Source: an uncultured Bacilli bacterium (lineage in GTDB: Bacteria; Bacillota_I; Bacilli_A; RF39; UBA660). Taken from it: a DNA stretch of 64,000 bases. The position numbers and the translations under genes were made by a program. Location of the stretch: NCBI GenBank assembly GCA_934167665.1, contig CAKPLN010000004.1, positions 60,698-124,697 on the forward strand. The letters are read 5' to 3'. Positions 7,696-16,021 of this stretch are shown piece after piece; the first letter of the stretch is position 1; every line of letters begins with the position of its first letter. Under the pieces are notes generated by a model that was not told where the DNA came from, did no database searches, and worked only from the letters and a program-made list of their open reading frames with translations.

Positions 7696-9981
7696 ATGAG
7701 TGGTATATGGTTATTGATTGCTGCACTTTTAATAGCAATATTTTTACTTACATTGTTTTTTTCAAAGAAAAACACTCTTAATAAAGAAACTATTATTTAT
7801 TCTAAAATGATAAAATATAATTTTTTGTTTTCATTTTTAGGAATGGCAATATATGTATATGCAATGCTTATTGGTAACTTATATATAACGGGTGTTATTC
7901 AGTCTTTTTATTTAGTAGTTATGGATTTAATGATATATTATTTGTTAATATATATTATTGTTTTAAATGATTTTGATCAAAAAACAACTAAAATATTAAA
8001 AAAAACATTTAGTATTATTACTGGAATAATAATTTTCTTTATATTTTTATTACCAATGAATACAATTATTGATGAGCAATCTGTTGATTTAAATGGACCG
8101 GCTTATTATGCTGCTATGGTTGAAATTATAAGTTATACAGTATTAATTATAATTATGGGAATCAAATATGCATTAAAGGATAATTTTGAATTAAAAAAAT
8201 TAATTCCATATATTGCATTATTTATTATGCTTTGCTCTGGGCTTTTTTTAAGAGAATATTATCCAGAGGTTATAACAGAAACTTTTATTTTTTCATTTTA
8301 TTATTTAATAATGTTTCATACAATTGAAAACCCAGATATTAAGATTATTTCACAATTAGAGGTTGCAAAAGAGCAAGCAGAAAGAGCAAATAGAGCTAAG
8401 TCTGATTTTCTATCTAGTATGTCCCATGAAATAAGAACACCATTAAATGCTATTGTTGGTTTGTCTGAGGATAATTTATCTTATCAAGATAGATTGCCGG
8501 ATGAGGTAGTTGAGAATTCCAAAGATATAGTAAATGCTTCTCAAACATTACTAGAAATAGTTGGTAATATTCTTGATATTAATAAGATAGAAGCAAATAA
8601 AATGGAAATAATTGAAGTTCCTTATAACTTTAAAGATGAAATTACTAATATGTGTAAAGTAACACAGACTCGTATTGGTGAAAAAAATGTTATATTTAAT
8701 TTAAGTATTGCTGATGATATACCTTATGAGTTAATAGGTGATAAAGGAAAAGTAAAGGAAGTAATAAATAATTTATTAACTAATGCTATTAAGTATACAA
8801 ATCAAGGACAAATTAATTTAAATATTAAATGTATTAATGATACAAATAAAAATCTTTCTAATTTAATTATTACTTGTCAAGATACTGGTAAAGGTATAAA
8901 AGCGGATTATATTAATAGATTATTTACTAAATTTGATAGATTAGATGTAGAAAAAAATACAACTACTGAGGGTACGGGCTTAGGACTTGCTATAACTAAA
9001 TCTTTGGTTGAAATGATGGGTGGTAAAATAAATGTTCAATCACAGTTTGGTAAGGGCTCGATTTTTATGGTTCAAGTACCACAAAAGATAAGTAAATTAG
9101 TTAAACCTATGAGTGATAAGGAGTTATCTAATACTTTATCTAACCTTAAAAAGATTGCTAATGTTAAATATGATGGTAAAAAGGTATTAATAGTTGATGA
9201 CAATAAGCTAAATATAAAAGTAGCAATGAAGGCTTTAAAAGATTTTAATTTTGTTTTGGATGAAGCGAGTGATGGTCTAGAATGTTTAGATAAAATTAAT
9301 CATGGTAACAAATATGATTTGATTTTAATGGATATAATGATGCCTAATATGAGTGGAGAGTCATGCTTAGAAGAGTTAAAAAAATCATCTACTTTTAATA
9401 CTCCTGTAATTGCCTTAACTGCTGATGCTATTGCTGGGGCTAGAGAAAAATATATAGCTGAAGGTTTTTTGGATTATATAGCTAAACCATTTAGTAAAGA
9501 GCAGATTAAAGAAAAATTGGATAAAATTTTTGCTAATAATGTAGTATGTGATACTGTACAAGAGACAAATAAAGAAGAGACTGTTGAGCTACTTGATGAT
9601 GAAAATAGTAGTAATGATTTAAGTGATTATTTATTAAATAATGGTATTAATTATAAAAAAGGTCTTGAGTCATTTGGAGATATGGATACATACGATAGTA
9701 TGTTATCAGATTGGTTTAATGAGTCTCATCAAAAATTTGATGATATGAAATTAAGGCGTTTAAAAAACGATCTATCTAGTTATGCTATTGCTGCTCATTC
9801 TTTAAAAAGTGATTCTAAATATTTTGGTTTTGAAAAGTTAGCTGAAATGGCTTATGAACATGAAATGAAGGCAAAGGCTGGAGATAGAGACTTTGTTAAT
9901 AATAACTTTGGTGATTTAGAAAAAGAATTTATTAGAATAGAAATGTCTGTTCAAAAATACTTGAATAGTAAGAAGCGATAA
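7696..9981 (+). CDS. Hybrid sensor histidine kinase with receiver and HPt domains
   Basis: ATG 7696 is chosen over an upstream in-frame start because AGGAGG is at 7683-7688. The 761-residue protein has about seven membrane helices in residues 1-210, a HisKA dimerisation domain with phospho-acceptor His near 244 (SMSHEIRTP), and an HATPase domain with N box (NNLLTNAIKYT), G1 (DTGKGI) and G2 (GTGLGL). A receiver domain follows with acidic DD near 500 and phospho-acceptor Asp near 546 (LMDIMMP), then an HPt domain with His near 701 (AHSLKSDSKYFG). This is a complete four-step phosphorelay without an output domain, and no response regulator gene adjoins it. The stimulus is unknown; the 7-helix input resembles no sensor I can name. 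Confidence 0.9.
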   Translation: MSGIWLLIAALLIAIFLLTLFFSKKNTLNKETIIYSKMIKYNFLFSFLGMAIYVYAMLIGNLYITGVIQSFYLVVMDLMIYYLLIYIIVLNDFDQKTTKILKKTFSIITGIIIFFIFLLPMNTIIDEQSVDLNGPAYYAAMVEIISYTVLIIIMGIKYALKDNFELKKLIPYIALFIMLCSGLFLREYYPEVITETFIFSFYYLIMFHTIENPDIKIISQLEVAKEQAERANRAKSDFLSSMSHEIRTPLNAIVGLSEDNLSYQDRLPDEVVENSKDIVNASQTLLEIVGNILDINKIEANKMEIIEVPYNFKDEITNMCKVTQTRIGEKNVIFNLSIADDIPYELIGDKGKVKEVINNLLTNAIKYTNQGQINLNIKCINDTNKNLSNLIITCQDTGKGIKADYINRLFTKFDRLDVEKNTTTEGTGLGLAITKSLVEMMGGKINVQSQFGKGSIFMVQVPQKISKLVKPMSDKELSNTLSNLKKIANVKYDGKKVLIVDDNKLNIKVAMKALKDFNFVLDEASDGLECLDKINHGNKYDLILMDIMMPNMSGESCLEELKKSSTFNTPVIALTADAIAGAREKYIAEGFLDYIAKPFSKEQIKEKLDKIFANNVVCDTVQETNKEETVELLDDENSSNDLSDYLLNNGINYKKGLESFGDMDTYDSMLSDWFNESHQKFDDMKLRRLKNDLSSYAIAAHSLKSDSKYFGFEKLAEMAYEHEMKAKAGDRDFVNNNFGDLEKEFIRIEMSVQKYLNSKKR

Positions 9982-10004
9982 TTATTTATGTAATTATCGT
10001 TTTT
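9976..10004 (+). terminator. Intrinsic terminator after the hybrid kinase
   Basis: CGATAATTA (9976-9984) pairs perfectly with TAATTATCG (9991-9999), then T tract. It overlaps the stop codon. Confidence 0.85.
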
Positions 10005-10118
10005 AGTTTGACACAAAAGTGTCTTTTTTATTTGTGATTAAAAAGTTAAAAATCCAATAAAAAATGAGCTGAATTTGTCTTTATTTAGTACTGAATTTGT
10101 TATATTTAAAGATTTTTC

Positions 10119-10147
10119 TTGACAAAAAATATTTTTTCCATTAGGAT
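10119..10147 (+). promoter_or_regulatory. Probable promoter of the sortase operon
   Basis: Consensus TTGACA (10119-10124), 17-bp spacer, then TAGGAT (10142-10147) as a weaker -10. It lies 45 bp before the sortase start in the otherwise empty 9982-10192 gap. Confidence 0.55.
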
Positions 10148-10192
10148 ATAAAACCGTTAGAGGAATTAGTTTTTTCTTAAGAAGGAAAGTAT

Positions 10193-10918
10193 ATGAAGGG
10201 TAAAAAAGTAATCTATATTTTTGTTCTTTTTATAGCAATTCTTTCAACTGTTTATAGTCTTTTAAATTTTATTTCTTCAAAGGAAGAGATAAAAGAAACT
10301 AAGAAACAGTTAGAGTTGGTAGAAGAGAAAAAAGATAGAGTTAGTAGTGAGTTAGATATAAGTGATAGGTATGACCAATATAGAAGAGAATTTAATAATG
10401 ATGATATTATTGGTAGATTGATTATTGAGGGATTAGATATTGATAATTTACTTGTTCAAACTACTGATAATGATTATTATCTTAGGAGACTTCTTGATGG
10501 TACTTATAATGTCATGGGTTCTATGTTTATTGATTATAGAAGTGATATTGAAAGTGGTCGTCAAATTAATATATATGGTCATAATTCTGATATATATGAT
10601 CTTCCATTTAGAAAGTTACCTAATTATTTAGATAGAGATTTCTTTTTAAATAATCGAACGATAACACTTGAAACTTTAAATGGAACCAAAACTTTTGAAA
10701 TATTTTCTGTTAAGGTAATAACAGATGATATAGAGCATACAAAAATTTTATTTGATAATGATTTTGATTTTGATGAACATATCAAAAAATTACGTAGTAA
10801 TTCTTTGTATGATTCATTGGATGAAGTTTCAGGAACAGATCAAATTTTGGTCTTGCAAACATGTCTTTTGAATAATACCTTAGGGAAATATTTAATAATA
10901 ATAGGGAGAAAGGTGTAG
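10193..10918 (+). CDS. Class B sortase
   Basis: A 241-residue membrane-anchored transpeptidase that joins sorting-signal proteins to the cell wall. An N-terminal membrane anchor (about residues 5-22) and short coiled coil lead into the sortase fold. The catalytic triad is visible as His in IYGHNS (about 124), Cys in LQTC (about 227) and Arg in IIGRK near the C-terminus. Arrangement and length fit class B rather than class A. It sits 6 bp upstream of the VWA/MucBP surface protein, its likely substrate, in one operon. ATG 10193 follows AAGAAGG. Confidence 0.9.
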   Translation: MKGKKVIYIFVLFIAILSTVYSLLNFISSKEEIKETKKQLELVEEKKDRVSSELDISDRYDQYRREFNNDDIIGRLIIEGLDIDNLLVQTTDNDYYLRRLLDGTYNVMGSMFIDYRSDIESGRQINIYGHNSDIYDLPFRKLPNYLDRDFFLNNRTITLETLNGTKTFEIFSVKVITDDIEHTKILFDNDFDFDEHIKKLRSNSLYDSLDEVSGTDQILVLQTCLLNNTLGKYLIIIGRKV

Positions 10919-10924
10919 GTTATT

Positions 10925-13369
10925 ATGAAAAAATTAAGTAAAATAGTAATGTCTTTTTTGATTCTTATAGCTTTATGTTTTACCTTTACTGCTGAAGCTG
11001 CTAGCCTTGGTGCTGGTGAAGTTTATGCTAATAAATCAGCTAAAGTAGTAGAAGGTGGTAGTGGCCGTGATGTTGATATTACAATTGGACTTGGTGGAGA
11101 ATCATTTTCTCATACTATAAGTCAAAAAAGAGAAGTTGTATTAGTACTTGATAATTCTGGTTCTATGAATGAGCCTGTTTCTAGTACTGATTCTACTACA
11201 AAGCTTGAAGCTTTAAAGACAGCTACTAATAGTTTATTAGATACATTATTGCCTGATGGTGTATCTAATGATACAAGAGTTGGTATTGTTTATTACAGTA
11301 CAAGCGCCACTTCAGTTGCACTTACTAATGATAAAGCTGCATTGAAGAGAACTGTTAACGCTATGGTTGCTAATGGTGGTACTAATGTTCAGTATGGACT
11401 AAAATTAGGAAATAGCTTATTTGATGATGAAAATGCGTCTCAAAGTTTAATACTACTATCTGATGGAGAACCAACTTTCTATACTACTGATGATGGTAAG
11501 GTTGTTGGAACTGGTAGAGACGATAGCCAAGCTTGTGAAAAAGAATTTATCTTCTGTTTTGAGGCAGGAGTAAAACCAAGTGAAGCTGCTTTAACAGAGG
11601 CTAAGAATATTAAGGCTACAATCTATTCTATTGGATTTGGTGTTGACTCTAATGCAGAAAGCTTTTTAAAGAAAGTTTCTGGTGATAGTAGATATCATAG
11701 TGCTAATTCTTTAGATTCATTAAAGCAAGCTTTTGCTGATATAGTTCAAAATATAGATCTTATCGCAACAAATGTTTTAATTACAGATGATGTTCCTAAT
11801 ACTTTCGATATTGATGAAGCTTACTTTATTTCTAACTTTGGTGAGAAAGTTGAAATCGATGATAATACCGTTAAGTATGGAAATGTTACTGTTAAAACTA
11901 ATGGTGATGGAAGCAAAACTGTTACTAGATACGTTGGCGATTTGAAAGCTAATACAAATAATGATTTTACTTTTAGAGTAAAAGCTAAAGAAGATTACTA
12001 TGGAAATATGTTTACTAATGGAGAGGCTAAAGTTACTGGTGTAGCTGTTGACGATAATCCTTTCTATATTGAAAGTAAAAGTATAGAAATAGAATTAGAA
12101 AAACCATCTGTTGTTATACCTGCAGTTACTAGAGATGACTCATATTCTGTAAAACAAGGCGAAACAATCAGAGGTAATGTAAGAGATAATGATTACAAAT
12201 CTGTACGAAAAGATAATGATGCTAAAGTAGTTGACGAAGTAGTAGTAGTTACTAATGTTAGCAAAGGTTCATTAGTTCTTGATAAAGATGGTAAGTTTAC
12301 TTATATAGCACCAAAAGATTATTCTGGTGATGTAGAATTTACTTATTATATTAAAACAGTAGTAGAAGTAAATGGTAATAGATATGAAGTTAATAGTAAT
12401 ACTTCAACTGTTACTATTACAATTAACAAAATTCCTACTAAGTATGTTGTTCATTATTATATAGAAGGTACTACTAAAAAGTTAGCAGATGACTATAATG
12501 GTGATGGATTCGTATATGATTTAGTAAGCGCTGATGCAATTAATATAGATAATTATGAATTAGTTAGTGATTCTACTCAAACTATTACATTAGGTGAAGA
12601 TGGAAATACTATCATATTCTATTACAGACTAAAACAAGGCGGAAAAGTTACTGTTCATTATTATATTGACGGTACTACTCAAGAATTAGCAAAAGATATA
12701 ATATTATCAGGAAAACTAACTGAAAAGTATAATACTGAAGCTTTAAATATTGATAATTGGGTTTTAGTTGGAGTAGTTGGTAATACAAGTGGTGAATTTA
12801 CTGAAGAAGAACAAGAAGTTATTTACTACTATGAAAAACAAATGGGAAAAGTTACTGTAAGATATGTAGATCAAGATGGAAATGATTTAGCAGATAATGA
12901 AGTTTTAACAGGACAGACATCTACTGGATATCAAACAGAAGAAAAAGAAATACCTAATTGGATTTTCGTTAGAGTAGTTGGTAATACAAGTGGTGAATTT
13001 ACAAAAGAAGATCAAGAGGTTATTTACTACTATGAAAAACAAATGGGAAAAGTTACTGTAAGATATGTAGATAAAGATGGTAATGATTTATTAGAAAGTG
13101 AAGTTTTAACAGGACAAACTTCTACTGAGTATAATACAGAAGCTAAGGAAATTAAAGGTTATAAACTAGTTAGTATTGAAGGAAATGAAACTGGAGAATT
13201 TACTTTAGAAGAAAACATTGTTGTATATGTTTATGAATTAGAAGAAGTTAAAGAAAATCCTATTATTAATACTGGAGTTACTTCAAGTAATGAAGCATTA
13301 ATAATGTTAATACTAAGCTCACTATTTACAACTAGTCTTGTAGTATTTGGAAAAAAGATTAATTTATAA
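10925..13369 (+). CDS. Cell-wall-anchored adhesin: VWA domain, tandem-repeat domain, MucBP repeats
   Basis: The 814-residue protein begins with a signal peptide (cleavage likely after TAEA, about residue 25). A von Willebrand A domain (about 65-285) carries the MIDAS sequence DNSGSM. A putative isopeptide-type domain and a cadherin-like module (about 395-495, with YIAPKDYSG) follow, then four MucBP-type repeats (about 505-790), the last two starting KVTVRYVD. The C-terminus has a sorting signal: NPIINTG, a hydrophobic span and a basic end (KK). This is not canonical LPxTG; see findings. MucBP repeats in other bacteria bind mucins, suggesting host surface adhesion. Co-transcribed with the class B sortase. 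Confidence 0.88.
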   Translation: MKKLSKIVMSFLILIALCFTFTAEAASLGAGEVYANKSAKVVEGGSGRDVDITIGLGGESFSHTISQKREVVLVLDNSGSMNEPVSSTDSTTKLEALKTATNSLLDTLLPDGVSNDTRVGIVYYSTSATSVALTNDKAALKRTVNAMVANGGTNVQYGLKLGNSLFDDENASQSLILLSDGEPTFYTTDDGKVVGTGRDDSQACEKEFIFCFEAGVKPSEAALTEAKNIKATIYSIGFGVDSNAESFLKKVSGDSRYHSANSLDSLKQAFADIVQNIDLIATNVLITDDVPNTFDIDEAYFISNFGEKVEIDDNTVKYGNVTVKTNGDGSKTVTRYVGDLKANTNNDFTFRVKAKEDYYGNMFTNGEAKVTGVAVDDNPFYIESKSIEIELEKPSVVIPAVTRDDSYSVKQGETIRGNVRDNDYKSVRKDNDAKVVDEVVVVTNVSKGSLVLDKDGKFTYIAPKDYSGDVEFTYYIKTVVEVNGNRYEVNSNTSTVTITINKIPTKYVVHYYIEGTTKKLADDYNGDGFVYDLVSADAINIDNYELVSDSTQTITLGEDGNTIIFYYRLKQGGKVTVHYYIDGTTQELAKDIILSGKLTEKYNTEALNIDNWVLVGVVGNTSGEFTEEEQEVIYYYEKQMGKVTVRYVDQDGNDLADNEVLTGQTSTGYQTEEKEIPNWIFVRVVGNTSGEFTKEDQEVIYYYEKQMGKVTVRYVDKDGNDLLESEVLTGQTSTEYNTEAKEIKGYKLVSIEGNETGEFTLEENIVVYVYELEEVKENPIINTGVTSSNEALIMLILSSLFTTSLVVFGKKINL

Positions 13370-13383
13370 TAATAACTTTTTAT

Positions 13384-13410
13384 GGGTGGTTTTGTAATCA
13401 TCCTTTTTTT
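13384..13410 (+). terminator. Intrinsic terminator of the sortase operon
   Basis: GGGTGGTT (13384-13391) pairs with AATCATCC (13396-13403) using two G-U wobbles, followed by seven T. Confidence 0.75.
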
Positions 13411-13440
13411 GTGCTTTTATATGCTTATTAACTATCTTAG

Positions 13441-13671
13441 ACAGATGGTGGATATAAGGGAACAACTTATCAGTATGGTTGGAATAAGGATGGTTGGTCA
13501 GCCAGTAGTATGAGAAGTTATTGGAGCACAGATATATATAATGCTTTACCAGCAGATTTACAGAGTATCATAATGGATACGAAAGTAAGTGTCAGGACAT
13601 GTAAGTAGTGGTGGGTTTATCAATACTGCCATACTACGTACGGTGTTTTGCTGGCTTTCCGAATTGCATAA
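13441..13671 (+). pseudogene. Decayed fragment of the large prepilin C-terminal domain
   Basis: Frame 1 from 13441 reads YKGTTYQYGWNKDGW, STDIYNALPADLQS and MDTKV, clearly the same segment as in the intact prepilins at 23240 and 35354. A one-base shift near 13587 ends it at TAG. After a deletion of the variable region, GVLLAFRIA then TAA (13642-13671) corresponds to the family's GVSPAFRIA end. No start, pilin leader or N-terminal half is present. It lies in the 460-bp gap 13370-13831, which otherwise holds terminators and a hairpin AAAAGACATT/AATGTCTTTT at 13677-13707. Confidence 0.85.
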
Positions 13672-13790
13672 AATTTAAAAGACATTGGGATACTTCTAAT
13701 GTCTTTTAGTATGTTATTATGATATAGTTATATAGTTTTAAATATGGAAGAGTATTTGAAATACAAATGGTATGCTGTGATTAATGAGAA

Positions 13791-13826
13791 AATTAAAACC
13801 TCTGGATTTTTCTAGAGGTTTTAATT
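13791..13826 (-). terminator. Terminator for the metal-cluster protein gene (probably bidirectional)
   Basis: A 13-bp perfect stem AATTAAAACCTCT (13791-13803) with AGAGGTTTTAATT (13814-13826), directly after the minus-strand stop at 13832. T-rich flanks on both sides allow action in both directions. Confidence 0.75.
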
Positions 13827-13831
13827 TGTTT

Positions 13832-14479
13832 TTAATCTTGTGTTTTACGGTATACTTTACTATGTGTTTCGTGTTGAATTTTTGCTTCTTTATATTCTTC
13901 TGGAAAGCATCTTATTAGTACTGGAATACCATCTCTTATATCTTTTATTTCATCTTTGTTTACATCATCAAAGTCTTGATTTAGTACTCTTACAAACATT
14001 TCTTTAACATTTTCTTTTATAATAGTATTAACACTATTTCCTGTTATGCGTTTTACTATTTTACTTAACAATCCTTGATATGGTGCCCATGCTTTTATTT
14101 GTTCAATTGGATCTAGTAAAGGTTTACAGATTGGTTTTTGAGGTATTAAATTTTTTCCACCACCAGGTCGAGCTTCATATGTATAAGCACAACCTGTTTC
14201 TGTTAATGACATACATGTTGTTTTTACTGAGTATAAATCAACAATATCTCGATCTTTGTTTCTTGCTCTTAAATATAAAAATGGGGTAGCAACAATTTTA
14301 TCATCATTTAGTCTTTCAAATACAAAAGCTGATACTATTGATATTTTTTCGCTAGCTAGAGCTTCTAATATTGTATTTTTGTCAATTCTTTTAAAATCAC
14401 TAACGTAATAGTCACAGCCACTTTTTTTACAGCAATAACCACCACATTCACTACATAGTTCTTTGTTTTCATTTTTCAT
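13832..14479 (-). CDS. YkgJ-type putative zinc- or iron-cluster binding protein
   Basis: The 215-residue cytoplasmic protein starts with a cysteine cluster (CSECGGYCCKKSGC, about residues 9-22) and has further cysteines in TTCMSLTETGCAY and KPICKPL near 105-140. This matches the CxxCxxxCC arrangement of the YkgJ-like putative metal-chelating family. The biochemical role of the family is not settled. ATG 14479 is preceded on the minus strand by AGGTGA. It stands alone on the minus strand. Confidence 0.7.
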   Translation of the reverse strand: MKNENKELCSECGGYCCKKSGCDYYVSDFKRIDKNTILEALASEKISIVSAFVFERLNDDKIVATPFLYLRARNKDRDIVDLYSVKTTCMSLTETGCAYTYEARPGGGKNLIPQKPICKPLLDPIEQIKAWAPYQGLLSKIVKRITGNSVNTIIKENVKEMFVRVLNQDFDDVNKDEIKDIRDGIPVLIRCFPEEYKEAKIQHETHSKVYRKTQD

Positions 14480-14540
14480 ATTACTTCACCTATAGTTCTA
14501 GTATTTTAATGTATGATGTTTGACTCGTCAAGTTTTAAAA

Positions 14541-14574
14541 TAAAAAACTAAGAAAAATATTTTCCTTAGTTTTA
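14541..14574 (-). terminator. Terminator of tRNA-His
   Basis: Reading on the minus strand, AAAACTAAGG pairs with CTTAGTTTT and is followed by T-rich sequence, 10 nt beyond the tRNA 3' end. Confidence 0.75.
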
Positions 14575-14584
14575 CTAATCAATA

Positions 14585-14661
14585 TGGGGCGGCATAAGAG
14601 GATCGAACTCTTGCATACTGGTGCCACAAACCAGCGTGTTAACCACTTCACCAATGCCGCC
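14585..14661 (-). tRNA. tRNA-His (anticodon GTG)
   Basis: The minus strand folds as a full cloverleaf. The anticodon stem CTGGT/ACCAG encloses loop TTGTGGC with anticodon GTG, and the T arm has TTCGATC. The extra G at position -1 pairs with C73, the identity element of tRNA-His, and the CCA end is encoded. Confidence 0.95.
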
Positions 14662-14782
14662 ATGTCTCTTGACTTCTTTATTTTATTATATACTTGCTGA
14701 AAAATCAAGTCTTTTTTTTCAATTGGGTATTTATCTATACATTTTTACCTAGATTGAATAGATTAAAGGGAAGGGAGATATT

Positions 14783-15214
14783 ATGTATAATTATAATTTT
14801 TTTAATGATGCTTTACTTAGAAATATGAATATGAATAATAATATGAGTAATTCAATGACACTTTTTAATGTTACTGATGCTTATAATAATGGTAATTTAT
14901 ATTCTAACTTGTATAGTCAATATAAAAACTATAAACCAACTATATTAAAGGCTAATAATGAAAAGGAACAATTACTTTTGGAGTTGTCTAGAGTAGCTTT
15001 TGCGGCTCATGAGTTAAATTTATATTTAGATTTATACCCTAATGATGAAAGTATGTTGGCTTTATTTAATGACTATAGGCAAGAAGCTAATAGTTTATTG
15101 GAACAGTATGAAAGTAAGTATGGTCCTTTAAATGTTAGCAGTGATAATATGGAAAAAAGTCCGTTTGCTTGGGAAAATACTTCATGGCCTTGGGAGGATA
15201 GATATTATGTTTAG
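14783..15214 (+). CDS. cotJB: Spore coat protein CotJB, with a CotJA-like N-terminal segment
   Basis: Residues about 60-143 match CotJB: LLLELSRVAFAAHELNLYLD, YESKYGPL, and the tryptophan-rich tail ending WPWEDRYYV. The N-terminal 60 residues are Asn/Met-rich and contain AYNNGNLYSNLYSQYKNY, reminiscent of the CotJA motif (alanine-rich stretch, Gly, Thr/Asn-Leu, two Tyr-Pro units). The protein may therefore combine a CotJA remnant with CotJB. Product of the mother cell, part of the inner spore coat. It overlaps cotJC by 8 bp, so the two are translationally coupled. Confidence 0.88.
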   Translation: MYNYNFFNDALLRNMNMNNNMSNSMTLFNVTDAYNNGNLYSNLYSQYKNYKPTILKANNEKEQLLLELSRVAFAAHELNLYLDLYPNDESMLALFNDYRQEANSLLEQYESKYGPLNVSSDNMEKSPFAWENTSWPWEDRYYV

Positions 15215-15929
15215 TTATAATAAAAGATTACAATATCCAATTAATATTAAAAAGAAAGATTTAAGAATGGCTAAATACTTGGTTACTCAGTATGGCGGTG
15301 CTAATGGGGAGCTAGCAGCTGCTCTTAGATATTTAAATCAAAGATATACAATGCCTGACAATCGTGGTAAGGCATTACTTACAGACATTGGAACTGAGGA
15401 GCTTGGACATGTTGAGATGATTTCAACTATGATATATCAATTAATGAAAGATGCTTCTTTGGAAGAATTAAGAGCTGCTGGACTTGATACACATTATGCT
15501 GAACATAATAAAGCTTTGTTTCCAACAGACTCTAATGGGATGCCATTTACTGTAACATATTTTGCGGCTACAGGAGATCCTTTAGCTGACTTATCAGAAG
15601 ATATGGCAGCAGAACAGAAGGCTAGAGCAATATATGAGAATTTAATTGATTTAACAACAGATCCAGATGTTATTGGACCACTACTTTGGTTAAGACAAAG
15701 AGAAATTGTTCATTATAATCGTTTTAAAGAGTTATTTGAATATTATGAAAAGATGTTAAATAAAGGAGAAAATACTAATAATACTAATACTAGTAATAAT
15801 GCTAATAATATGGCTAGTAATAATATGAATAATAATATACCTAATAGTAATACTATGAATGGAAATATGAATGATATGAATTATGATATGTTTTATAATA
15901 TGCTGAATAATAGGAGATTAATCAATTAA
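15207..15929 (+). CDS. cotJC: Spore coat protein CotJC, manganese catalase family
   Basis: ATG 15207 is chosen because GGGAGGAT is at 15192-15199 and MFSYNKRLQYP is the family start; an open frame continues upstream but within cotJB. The 240-residue protein has a ferritin-like di-metal fold with the ligands seen in TEELGHVEMIS (about 73) and RQREIVHYNRF (about 167). QYGGANGELAA is a family hallmark. The last ~45 residues are a low-complexity Asn/Met tail (NNMNNN repeats), unusual among CotJC proteins. Mn-catalase activity in the coat would destroy hydrogen peroxide. Confidence 0.93.
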   Translation: MFSYNKRLQYPINIKKKDLRMAKYLVTQYGGANGELAAALRYLNQRYTMPDNRGKALLTDIGTEELGHVEMISTMIYQLMKDASLEELRAAGLDTHYAEHNKALFPTDSNGMPFTVTYFAATGDPLADLSEDMAAEQKARAIYENLIDLTTDPDVIGPLLWLRQREIVHYNRFKELFEYYEKMLNKGENTNNTNTSNNANNMASNNMNNNIPNSNTMNGNMNDMNYDMFYNMLNNRRLIN

Positions 15930-15955
15930 TGTAGAGAATGTACTCTACATTTTTA
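15929..15955 (+). terminator. Intrinsic terminator of cotJBC
   Basis: ATGTAGAG (15929-15936) pairs with CTCTACAT (15943-15950), followed by T tract. Confidence 0.87.
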
Positions 15956-16021
15956 TTTTATTTTTGTAGTATTTTAATATTAACTTTGATATACTTATAA
16001 TAATTAGAGGTGATAATTATT

